From the IMG/VR virus record IMGVR_UViG_3300014911_000023, positions 1 to 27,669 of that record: a stretch of DNA of 27,669 nt. One strand, given 5' to 3'. Source of the stretch: a virus. Numbering within the stretch: position 1 is the first letter of the stretch; the number at the start of each line of letters is the position of its first letter. Both the position numbers and the translations under genes were made by a program. Shown here in pieces: positions 1 through 4,623 of this stretch. The notes beneath the pieces were generated by a model. It was not told the DNA's origin and did no database searches. It saw only the letters and a list, made by a program, of their open reading frames with translations.

Positions 1-75
1 AGTTAACATAAGATATATTCTCGGCAATTCCCAAATTTTGTATTTAAAAAAATGCTGTTGTTTAGCATAGTAATA

Positions 76-104
76 TATATACACCCAAATAAAAGAATTG
101 TCAA
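76..104 (-). promoter_or_regulatory. Sigma70-type promoter reading leftward out of the window
   Basis: On the minus strand TTGACA (99-104) is followed after exactly 17 nt by TATATA (76-81). The -35 box overlaps the TGA stop of the XRE-type regulator gene, so the promoter sits directly behind that regulator and must serve a gene beyond the left edge. Just downstream of the -10 box is ATGCT-7 nt-AGCAT followed by a run of T (about 50-68). It could be a weak early terminator/attenuator or an operator half-site, but its 5-bp stem is too short to call. The surrounding DNA is very AT-rich, which raises the chance of a fortuitous match, though the spacing is ideal. Confidence 0.6.
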
Positions 105-400
105 GTTTTTTTTAATTTTTTTCTTAATTCTTTTATTTGCAGCTGGGCTGGTGTTTCCTGAAAGTTCTCGGATTTCTCACGAACCCTAAATTCATCAAAA
201 GCATTGAGAAATGCCTGAGAATATTTTTCCTGCATCCTGCGCTTGCCTTTTAGAATCTGCGTAAACGAATTATTGGCTATCCCCATTTTTTTAGCAAAAT
301 CCTTCAAGTGAAACCCGAAGTATTTATGCAGATACTGGCTGCCATATTTTTGTGTAAGCACTCTTAAATATTCTAATTCGTGTTGGCATCTATCGGACAT
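101..400 (-). CDS. XRE/Cro-CI-type small DNA-binding regulator
   Basis: This 99-residue protein has a helix-turn-helix-like core at residues ~28-65: FGFHLKDFAKKMGIANNS then FTQILKGKRRM, the spacing of an HTH_3 (XRE) fold in which LKDFAKKMG is the positioning helix and NNSFTQILKG the recognition helix. The N-terminal helix and the Lys-rich C-terminus (ELRKKLKKT) would add dimer or DNA contacts. Family knowledge suggests a repressor or antitoxin-like transcriptional regulator. It is the last gene of a four-gene leftward block, overlaps the preceding gene by 28 nt, and has the outward promoter right at its stop codon, so control of that promoter is a reasonable inference. No toxin partner is visible. 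Confidence 0.6.
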   Translation of the reverse strand: MSDRCQHELEYLRVLTQKYGSQYLHKYFGFHLKDFAKKMGIANNSFTQILKGKRRMQEKYSQAFLNAFDEFRVREKSENFQETPAQLQIKELRKKLKKT

Positions 401-702
401 TGAATTATCTCTTGTAGTGCTCTGCGAACCGCAGTCTGAACATGCTGACTCATCCGATTATCAAACAATGAACCTGCGTCTTTTATTAAATAATCCTGCT
501 GAACAAATCCCATAGATTTATTCCAGCCGGTCAGAAGTTCTCTCATTAAATCAGTGAAGTTTTTACCGAACATCTGGATTTTCTTTTCAGCCTTCGCATA
601 CTCGCCCTCATCAAACTCAATGGCAACCCTTATATAGTAACGGTCTTTTCTTTTTACTGTCTTGCGCGCCTTGCCATTTATGATTCGGACTTCGCCAAAC
701 AT
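373..702 (-). CDS. Hypothetical protein, 109 residues
   Basis: Not recognised. I chose the ATG at 702 (protein begins MFGEVRII) over the longer reading from 744 because GGGAGG lies 6-7 nt upstream of it and overlaps the stop of the preceding nuclease-like gene. The first half looks like beta strands with a Lys/Arg-rich hairpin (KARKTVKRKDRYYIRVAIEF). The second half is helical (FTDLMRELLTGW, HVQTAVRRALQEII). There is no signal peptide or membrane segment. Its place between a nuclease-like gene and a regulator in a promoter-driven early block suggests a small cytosolic phage accessory protein. Confidence 0.5.
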   Translation of the reverse strand: MFGEVRIINGKARKTVKRKDRYYIRVAIEFDEGEYAKAEKKIQMFGKNFTDLMRELLTGWNKSMGFVQQDYLIKDAGSLFDNRMSQHVQTAVRRALQEIIQCPIDANTN

Positions 703-704
703 AT

Positions 705-929
705 TTAACCTCCCTTTTTGAACTTTCTCTTTTGGAATGAACAATACTGTTTTTGCTTATCAACACTATAATTTTTTTCTACTTCATAATAAATATTTTC
801 TTCGGGAATATAAAAATCTGGAATAAATCTTGCATAGGGTTCTGGCATAGGAAAAGCTCTTGGTTCGTATTTCCATTTTTTACCTTGTTTTGTAAGTAAT
901 TTAGCGAATTCTTTTTCTCCCATAAACAT
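705..929 (-). CDS. Small PD-(D/E)XK-like nuclease-fold protein
   Basis: This 74-residue protein resembles the core of small phage-type endonucleases. WKYEPRAF is followed by RFIPDFYIPE and IYYEVE, the usual hydrophobic-PD-F then strand-E-x-K order of the PD-(D/E)XK fold. The lysine expected two residues after the catalytic Glu is a Glu here (EVE instead of EVK), with a Lys directly after it, so the protein may be inactive or may use a shifted lysine. The ATG at 929 has AAGGAG 7 nt upstream. It overlaps the 3' end of the zinc-ribbon gene by 29 nt and its stop overlaps the ribosome binding site of the next gene. Fold assignment is by motif only. Confidence 0.5.
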   Translation of the reverse strand: MFMGEKEFAKLLTKQGKKWKYEPRAFPMPEPYARFIPDFYIPEENIYYEVEKNYSVDKQKQYCSFQKRKFKKGG

Positions 930-1050
930 ATTTTTTCTCCTTATCCCAATATGGACTCTTACATTTTGGACAAATTCTTACTTCGCTTTTTCGTGGATGC
1001 CACATATGATTACACCTTTTACACCTTAACTGAACAACTGCGATTTCCAT
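901..1050 (-). CDS. Small zinc-ribbon protein, 49 residues
   Basis: Reading the minus strand from the ATG at 1050 gives a 49-residue protein with two zinc knuckles, CKRC (residues 10-13) and CPKC (27-30), around HMWHPR, then KSPYWD. The pattern CxxC-x-H-x-W-x-PR...CPxCKSxxWD is common in small rubredoxin-like zinc ribbons of prokaryotes and phages, often next to regulators. GGAGG lies 5-6 nt before the start, and a strong promoter lies about 30 nt upstream, making this the first gene of the leftward early block. It overlaps the nuclease-like gene by 29 nt in another frame. The four Cys plus a good start make it well supported despite its size. The partner is unknown. Confidence 0.75.
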   Translation of the reverse strand: MEIAVVQLRCKRCNHMWHPRKSEVRICPKCKSPYWDKEKKYVYGRKRIR

Positions 1051-1080
1051 ATATTCCTCCTTACTTATAAGGTTACTTAT

Positions 1081-1109
1081 AGTATATACTTACCAGAAGG
1101 TTTTGTCAA
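1081..1109 (-). promoter_or_regulatory. Strong sigma70-type promoter for the left-end early block
   Basis: On the minus strand TTGACA (1104-1109), a 17-nt spacer and TATACT (1081-1086) match consensus closely. The -10 region lies in the perfect palindrome AGTATATACT (1081-1090), and two TATAAGTAA copies follow downstream, which could be operator elements. Transcription would begin around 1074 and enter the zinc-ribbon gene at 1050. The sequence around the -35 box (ACTTGACAA) is identical to that of the other leftward promoter at 76-104, so both are probably recognised alike. Confidence 0.75.
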
Positions 1110-1160
1110 GTTCTATTTTAGTATATATCCTATATCAGCTTCTTGCTTGGTTTGAACATA

Positions 1161-1207
1161 TAAAAACCCCCTTTTCTCTACCTATATATAATAGACGAAT
1201 AAGGGGG
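1161..1207 (-). terminator. Rho-independent terminator behind the VRR-NUC gene
   Basis: On the minus strand CCCCCTT (1201-1207) pairs with AAGGGGG (1167-1173) across a long 27-nt loop and is followed directly by TTTTTA (1161-1166). It begins 15 nt after the TAA of the VRR-NUC gene and lies just upstream of the promoter at 1081-1109, so it separates the late operon from the early block. The loop is longer than usual, so efficiency may be moderate. Confidence 0.65.
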
Positions 1208-1221
1208 CAAAATCTAACAGA

Positions 1222-1572
1222 TTATTTTATTATTCTTGTTACATCGGATAAGTCGCGGGCTAATATATAGGTAAGGCCGGCGGTCTGGCAAAGCTCTTGG
1301 AAATGCCTCTGTTCTTTAGTTTGGCGGCCAGTAGCGGATTTGACTTCTATGAAACCGATTTTATTATCCTTAAAAAAGGTAATATCAGGGAAGCCCCTAA
1401 AGGTGAAAGGATCATAGCAAAATGCCTTCCCGCGCCTAACCCCCATAGTCTTTGTTTTACCTACGGCTTGGCAAATAGGCTTAAGATACCCTAATATCTG
1501 ACGCTGGATTACCCCTTCAGGATTACCTCTCTTGCGGGGCTTGTTCAGCCATTCTGGGTTGAATTTTCTCAT
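1222..1572 (-). CDS. VRR-NUC domain endonuclease
   Basis: This 116-residue protein is essentially one VRR-NUC domain, the compact PD-(D/E)XK nuclease family found in phages and in FAN1. Visible elements in order are the helix Glu at E19 (PEGVIQRQILGYL), D63 in GFPDITFF, E76-V-K78 in GFIEVKS, then GRQTKEQ with Q84, the classic tail of the family. All catalytic residues are present. Family members cut branched or flapped DNA; in phages they are usually assigned to junction resolution or DNA processing before packaging. It is the last gene before the terminator. In front of its ATG, AGGGG is followed by a small inverted repeat (GCTT-GGGC-AAGC), so the binding site may be bridged by a hairpin. 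Confidence 0.85.
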   Translation of the reverse strand: MRKFNPEWLNKPRKRGNPEGVIQRQILGYLKPICQAVGKTKTMGVRRGKAFCYDPFTFRGFPDITFFKDNKIGFIEVKSATGRQTKEQRHFQELCQTAGLTYILARDLSDVTRIIK

Positions 1573-1671
1573 AGCTTGCCCAAGCCCCCTAAATCCCTGA
1601 ATTCTCTTTTATCGAGATACCATACAGATATCGTAATTTTACCTATACCTCCTGGTTGTATTCCATAACAA

Positions 1672-2043
1672 TCAATCTTTTAGGTTATCCTTTTTTCTTC
1701 TTCTTTTTACCTTTAACCATTTTAGAATTGCCTGCGCTACCGCATCTTGACAAGAAGCGGCCTGTGAAGTTACATTATATTTATCACAATGGTGCGCCTT
1801 GTTCCCCCTCAAATCCCTAACCAGTTGCCTTAAACTTCTTTTACCCTGGAAAGTGGCTTGCCGAGCCAGTCCATCTCTGACTATTAAATCACAATGGAAT
1901 TTGCTGTTTCTCGGTATAAAAACCCGCTTAAAACGCCTCTTTTCATCATAACAGATAGTGATGTAAAAATTCCCACAGCCAACTCGGATTTTATAAGTGC
2001 AACTTGGGGTAAAATTAAAAAATTCCCCCTCATTTTCAGACAT
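1672..2043 (-). CDS. TSCPD-domain protein
   Basis: The 123 residues match the pattern of a TSCPD domain, the Cys-containing domain found at the C-terminus of some B12-dependent ribonucleotide reductases and as small stand-alone proteins. YKIRVGCGNFYITICYDE gives the glycine/cysteine strand pair; RDGLARQATFQGKRSLRQLVRDLRG gives the central helix region; SCQDAVAQAILKWL is the diagnostic SC-x-DA-x-A-x-A helix. The tail is strongly basic (KVKRRRKKDNLKD). Stand-alone phage versions have no settled function; a link to nucleotide or DNA metabolism is inference. The start shares one base with the stop of the metallophosphoesterase gene (TAATG), so the two are translationally coupled. Confidence 0.65.
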   Translation of the reverse strand: MSENEGEFFNFTPSCTYKIRVGCGNFYITICYDEKRRFKRVFIPRNSKFHCDLIVRDGLARQATFQGKRSLRQLVRDLRGNKAHHCDKYNVTSQAASCQDAVAQAILKWLKVKRRRKKDNLKD

Positions 2044-2783
2044 TATTTATATTCCTTTCCCAGTGCCGTAAACTTATTCTTTATAATCGGGCATTGGTGG
2101 ACTTCAAATCTGTCTGGGTAATAATAGATATAACTAAAACCAGTCTGCCAATTACATATCCCTATGCGCCATTCTTTAGCCAATTTAAAATCGCACAAAC
2201 AGAAATTTTCCCATGCTCCCCTTACGCCTAAAAGGTCGGTAACATAAGTTGACCCGCCCCTGTGGGTGTGGCCACAGATTACTGATAACCCAAAGTGTTT
2301 AAGCATGCGTCTTGCGGTCATCCCTGAATCCTGGCTTACTATTGTGCCATGAGTAAGAATTAGCTTACCCCTTCGTCTATAACCTTCAGCATTTTCAATA
2401 AGGGAAATACCCAACTTATCAAGCCCAAGCAGAAACCCTAGATTAAGACTGCGGATACTCGCTAATTCCTCGGCTTTGCGCCAGATATATTTGCGTAGGC
2501 GATCAAGATGATTGCCTGCATGCAACTCAATTTCAGCCTTAGGGCATATTTGTCTTAAAATTGAAAGGTATTCGTGGGTTTTGTCTATATCTTTTTGGAT
2601 AGTAGTTTTTCTTTTGGGGTCGGTATCAAATTTGCTTATTTGCCAGAAATCGCAAACATCACCTAAAATATCTATTATGTCTGGTTTAAAATCACTGACA
2701 AAATCAAAAAGTAATTCGTTTATTTTTTTATCTTCGTAAGGAATATGCTGATCGTTTATTACGATTGCTTTTTTATAGTCCAT
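2043..2783 (-). CDS. Calcineurin-like metallophosphoesterase
   Basis: The 246-residue protein carries all five blocks of the two-metal calcineurin-like phosphoesterase fold: D11-x-H13 (NDQHIP), GD-x-x-D (G41-D45), GNHLD (G90-H92), H145 in LTHGT and GHTH (G171-H174). It is a cytosolic single-domain enzyme without a signal peptide. Family members hydrolyse phosphomono- or diesters, including nucleic acids and nucleotides; the substrate cannot be read from sequence. Small enzymes of this type recur in phage genomes. The ATG at 2783 has no adjacent Shine-Dalgarno sequence. AGAGG lies 19 nt upstream, separated from the start by a perfect 16-nt palindrome that could fold and bring it close. Confidence 0.85.
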   Translation of the reverse strand: MDYKKAIVINDQHIPYEDKKINELLFDFVSDFKPDIIDILGDVCDFWQISKFDTDPKRKTTIQKDIDKTHEYLSILRQICPKAEIELHAGNHLDRLRKYIWRKAEELASIRSLNLGFLLGLDKLGISLIENAEGYRRRGKLILTHGTIVSQDSGMTARRMLKHFGLSVICGHTHRGGSTYVTDLLGVRGAWENFCLCDFKLAKEWRIGICNWQTGFSYIYYYPDRFEVHQCPIIKNKFTALGKEYK

Positions 2784-2786
2784 AAA

Positions 2787-2802
2787 GTTAACAGCTGTTA
2801 AC
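2787..2802 (-). promoter_or_regulatory. Perfect palindrome between ribosome binding site and start of the metallophosphoesterase gene
   Basis: GTTAACAGCTGTTAAC is a perfect 16-nt palindrome. On the minus strand it is flanked as AGAGG-palindrome-TTT-ATG. In RNA it could fold as a 6-bp stem with an AGCU loop, placing AGAGG about 3 nt from the AUG instead of 19. It may equally be a dimeric protein operator. A further GTTAAC occurs at 2816-2821. Confidence 0.45.
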
Positions 2803-2805
2803 CCT

Positions 2806-3267
2806 CTAAAGTATGGTTAACAAGGGTAATGTAGCTATATACAAAAACCCCCTGCCCCCTTCTTCCAGCCAATCCCTGCTTATCCACTCAGACCATAAAC
2901 ATATCAAAACCGCTAAGGCAGCCGCCCTGATGAGAATAAACCCTAAATGAAAGCCAGTCCAGACAAGCGGAAATGCCGCCAGACCATAAGCAAGCCCTGT
3001 AATCGCCCAGCAAGCCCAATTTTCGCTTAATTTATCTGGAGCAAGGTAATCGTGGTATGTTGACAAAGCCGCCGCATTAAGCCCATAAGTAAGCAAATAA
3101 GCTCACCAGAAGTCCAAATTAAAGCCCTTTAAAAGCCATATAACCCCTAATAGCACTAAAGGACAACCATAACGCCGGATAGCTTTATTGCCGTATTTCC
3201 AGCCACCGAGGCGGTATAACACCCCTGAAAGCACACTTAACCCTATTATCCAAAGAAATGTCGCCAT
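2806..3267 (-). pseudogene. Phage membrane protein interrupted by a single in-frame TGA
   Basis: From an ATG at 3267 the frame encodes 54 residues ending FNLDFW, then TGA at 3103-3105, then continues in the same frame with AYLLTYGLNAAALSTYHDY to a TAG at 2806. The two halves read as one multi-span membrane protein: VLYRLGGW and CPLVLLGVIWLL in the first, three or four hydrophobic segments and WSEWISRDWLEEGGRGFLYI in the second. The layout resembles a family of phage inner-membrane proteins of about 150 residues found near lysis genes. A Trp codon (TGG) changed to TGA would explain the stop. A TTG at 3096 could restart translation of the second part. TGA ends many other genes here, so general recoding is unlikely. 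Function unknown; a holin-like or lysis-associated role is only suggested by place. Confidence 0.6.
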
Positions 3268-3327
3268 AGCGCCAATACCCCTAAGATTATATAACCTAAA
3301 ACCAACAAGTTTATAATCGGCTCGGTA

Positions 3328-3585
3328 TCACTTCTTATATAATACTTTCTCATTCGCCTCTTGTTGTAGCTTCAATAACTGCCCCTTATAGACCACCGCT
3401 AAATCATCCTCAGCTACCCAATTCTGCAACTTGCCATTATAGATTGCCTTAAAGGGTGTGCCCTTAGGGATAATCCTTATCATCTCATCGCTACGCAAGA
3501 TTACGGCGTTTGAAGCGCAACCGAGCAAGTTTACGGTTAAGAATAGACAAAGCGACAGTATCGTTTTTGCGTAGAGCTTGCGCAT
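3328..3585 (-). CDS. Small lipoprotein, possible outer-membrane spanin subunit
   Basis: Starting at the ATG at 3585 the product is 85 residues: a basic N-terminus (MRKLYAK), a hydrophobic stretch, then lipobox LLGC, giving a mature lipoprotein starting CASNAVILR. The remainder (IRIIPKGTPFKAIYNGK... ending EANEKVLYKK) is hydrophilic with an SH3-like feel. AGAGG lies just before the start; a TTG further up (3618) is less likely. The gene begins inside the 3' end of the preceding membrane-anchored gene in another frame (95-nt overlap), the arrangement of overlapping Rz/Rz1-type spanin pairs. That would place it in the outer membrane, bridging to the inner-membrane partner at lysis. No proline-rich tract is visible, so the spanin call is tentative. 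Confidence 0.55.
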   Translation of the reverse strand: MRKLYAKTILSLCLFLTVNLLGCASNAVILRSDEMIRIIPKGTPFKAIYNGKLQNWVAEDDLAVVYKGQLLKLQQEANEKVLYKK

Positions 3586-3718
3586 AATCCTCTTCTGTTT
3601 TCTCAATTTCATTATCAAGTAATCGTTTCCTGCGTTTATTGCCGAGTAAGTAAGTCAGTAATTTTGTAATACCGACTATTATGGCAACCGCAAGACTAAC
3701 CCAGGTTATATTACCCAT
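3491..3718 (-). CDS. Membrane-anchored helical protein, possible inner-membrane spanin subunit
   Basis: This 75-residue protein has one N-terminal membrane segment (residues ~5-25, WVSLAVAIIVGITKLLTYLL) followed by a charged helix (KRRKRLLDNEIEKTEEDYAQALRKND...LNRKLARLRFKRR). This topology and the out-of-frame overlap with a lipoprotein gene fit an i-spanin, although it is shorter than the ~100-150 residues usual for that group and very basic. Its ATG overlaps the TAA of the upstream gene by one base (TAATG), so translation is coupled. It may instead be an unrelated small membrane protein. Confidence 0.5.
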   Translation of the reverse strand: MGNITWVSLAVAIIVGITKLLTYLLGNKRRKRLLDNEIEKTEEDYAQALRKNDTVALSILNRKLARLRFKRRNLA

Positions 3719-3933
3719 TAGCCAATATTGTCATCATCAGGCACATTAAATACTTCCCTTATCTGCCTGCAAAGAGGAAGCACTAAAGCGTCGTCAATCT
3801 TGTTGCTGGAATTAGTAACTGCTTCTTCCACCTTGTCTAACATACCGTCAACCGCTTTTTTCAAGACTTCAGGTTTTAAGAGTTTAAGCAATGCCCCTAT
3901 CAGCGCCGTGATTATCTGGTTTTTCCAGTCCAT
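3718..3933 (-). CDS. Small amphipathic-helix phage protein near lysis genes
   Basis: Seventy-one residues: an amphipathic to hydrophobic N-terminus (MDWKNQIITALIGALLKLL), an acidic helix (VDGMLDKVEEAVTNSSNKIDD) and a conserved-looking tail ALVLPLCRQIREVFNVPDDD. Proteins of this length and layout, ending in a short 'LPL...IR..F.IPD' tail, recur among hypothetical phage proteins. I cannot assign a function. GGAGG lies 6-7 nt before the ATG, within the 3' end of the overlapping upstream gene (50-nt overlap). Its neighbours suggest a membrane-surface role. Confidence 0.5.
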   Translation of the reverse strand: MDWKNQIITALIGALLKLLKPEVLKKAVDGMLDKVEEAVTNSSNKIDDALVLPLCRQIREVFNVPDDDNIG

Positions 3934-4138
3934 TTTTTCCCTCCATTATTTGTTTTATAAACTCTCCGTTCATAATCTGTAAAATCTCATCTATATTAGA
4001 GATTGCCTGCCTGCGTAAATCTCCGGCAATCTTGTGATTGTTGTTTAAAATATCCCTTAATTCCTTATGCAGAAGCGATATTTTCTGCGCCTTGTGTATA
4101 TCTATCTTTATATAAAATTTATCTTTTCTTACATCCAC
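3884..4138 (-). CDS. Hypothetical helical protein, 84 residues
   Basis: I place the start at the GTG at 4138 (MDVRKDKFYIKI...) because AGGAG lies 8 nt upstream; an earlier GTG at 4174 lacks such a site. The start overlaps the last codons of the zinc-ribbon gene. The protein is soluble and helical: KIDIHKAQKISLLHKELRDIL, DLRRQAISNIDEILQIM. The frame overlaps the next gene by 50 nt. No family is recognised. Its position in the chain of tiny overlapping genes suggests co-expression with the lysis-type cluster. Confidence 0.45.
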   Translation of the reverse strand: MDVRKDKFYIKIDIHKAQKISLLHKELRDILNNNHKIAGDLRRQAISNIDEILQIMNGEFIKQIMEGKNGLEKPDNHGADRGIA

Positions 4139-4290
4139 TCCGCCAGCTCCTGCTTGCTGAATTCCCTCTCCCACTCATGCCCGCATTTAAGGCAGGTGTA
4201 TCTTTTGCCTTTATAGTGGCCTCTTTCTCCTTGTATTAATTTACTGGTATAGAGCTTGGCGTTACAATTGGGGCATTTAATGATATCCAT
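4129..4290 (-). CDS. Small zinc-ribbon protein, 53 residues
   Basis: The minus-strand frame from the ATG at 4290 encodes 53 residues with CPNC (residues 6-9) and CLKC (33-36) followed by GHEW, a standard two-knuckle zinc ribbon with a basic segment between them (GHYKGKRYT). It ends AEWM. The start overlaps the 3' end of the preceding gene by 14 nt and its stop overlaps the GTG of the next, consistent with the tight coupling throughout this cluster. Such minimal ribbons bind nucleic acid or protein partners; the role here is unknown. It is distinct from the ribbon at 901-1050, lacking the WxPR motif. Confidence 0.65.
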   Translation of the reverse strand: MDIIKCPNCNAKLYTSKLIQGERGHYKGKRYTCLKCGHEWEREFSKQELAEWM

Positions 4291-4525
4291 TGTTTTTAAT
4301 GATTAGGTCTATCTTAGTTTCAATCTGGGTAACCGTCTTTTTTATTTCGGGAATACAGCTTAATTTTTCATCCACGCTTTTATGTATCTCATCGCAGACC
4401 TCTTTTTTCTTGTATCTTTTCTCTGCTTCCCCGAAAGTAGGACGCTTGGCAAACTCCGACTTTACGATAGCAATACCTGTAACGCAAAACAAGATTAACC
4501 CACCCCAAGGTATAAATTCCATCAT
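4277..4525 (-). CDS. Single-span membrane protein with coiled-coil tail
   Basis: Eighty-two residues: a membrane segment near the N-terminus (FIPWGGLILFCVTGIAIV, residues ~4-22), then KRPTFGEAEKRYKKKEVCDEIHKSVDEKL and a coiled coil (IPEIKKTVTQIETKIDLIIKNN). Small phage membrane proteins with 'C-x-x-IHKxVDEKL...IPE' followed by a coiled coil are frequent near lysis modules. Candidates are a spanin-like or holin-accessory protein; neither is proven. It starts with two ATGs; the first (4525) overlaps the TGA of the upstream 33-codon gene as ATGA. Confidence 0.5.
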   Translation of the reverse strand: MMEFIPWGGLILFCVTGIAIVKSEFAKRPTFGEAEKRYKKKEVCDEIHKSVDEKLSCIPEIKKTVTQIETKIDLIIKNNGYH

Positions 4526-4623
4526 TCTTTCATCTCCCTTATTAACCTCTTAATCTCCTCCAGTTTTTCCTTTATCTGCCTTATGATTTCCCTGTTTAGC
4601 ATTTGTTTTTCGTCTTTTGTCAT
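4522..4623 (-). CDS. Tiny charged helical peptide, 33 residues
   Basis: A 33-codon frame starts at the ATG at 4623 and stops at TGA 4522-4524. It is linked by ATGA overlaps on both sides, to the end of the beta-helix protein gene and to the start of the next membrane protein gene. The peptide (MTKDEKQMLNREIIRQIKEK, then LEEIKRLIREMKE) is a single highly charged amphipathic helix suited to coiled-coil pairing. The double ATGA coupling and a gene-like composition support translation. It may mainly act as a coupling element or pair with the coiled coil of the next protein. Function unknown. Confidence 0.5.
   Translation of the reverse strand: MTKDEKQMLNREIIRQIKEKLEEIKRLIREMKE

Noticed and set aside
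1573-1671. Possible small ORF between TSCPD and VRR-NUC genes (contains VWYLDKREFRDLGG, with AGGAGG upstream)
   Set aside because: The frame has no ATG, GTG or TTG start; only ATT would fit the spacing. Recorded as a curiosity, not annotated.
2806-3330. Genome-wide reassignment of TGA to an amino acid
   Set aside because: At least eight genes here end at TGA, several as ATGA overlaps with the next start, so TGA works as stop; the in-frame TGA is a local event.
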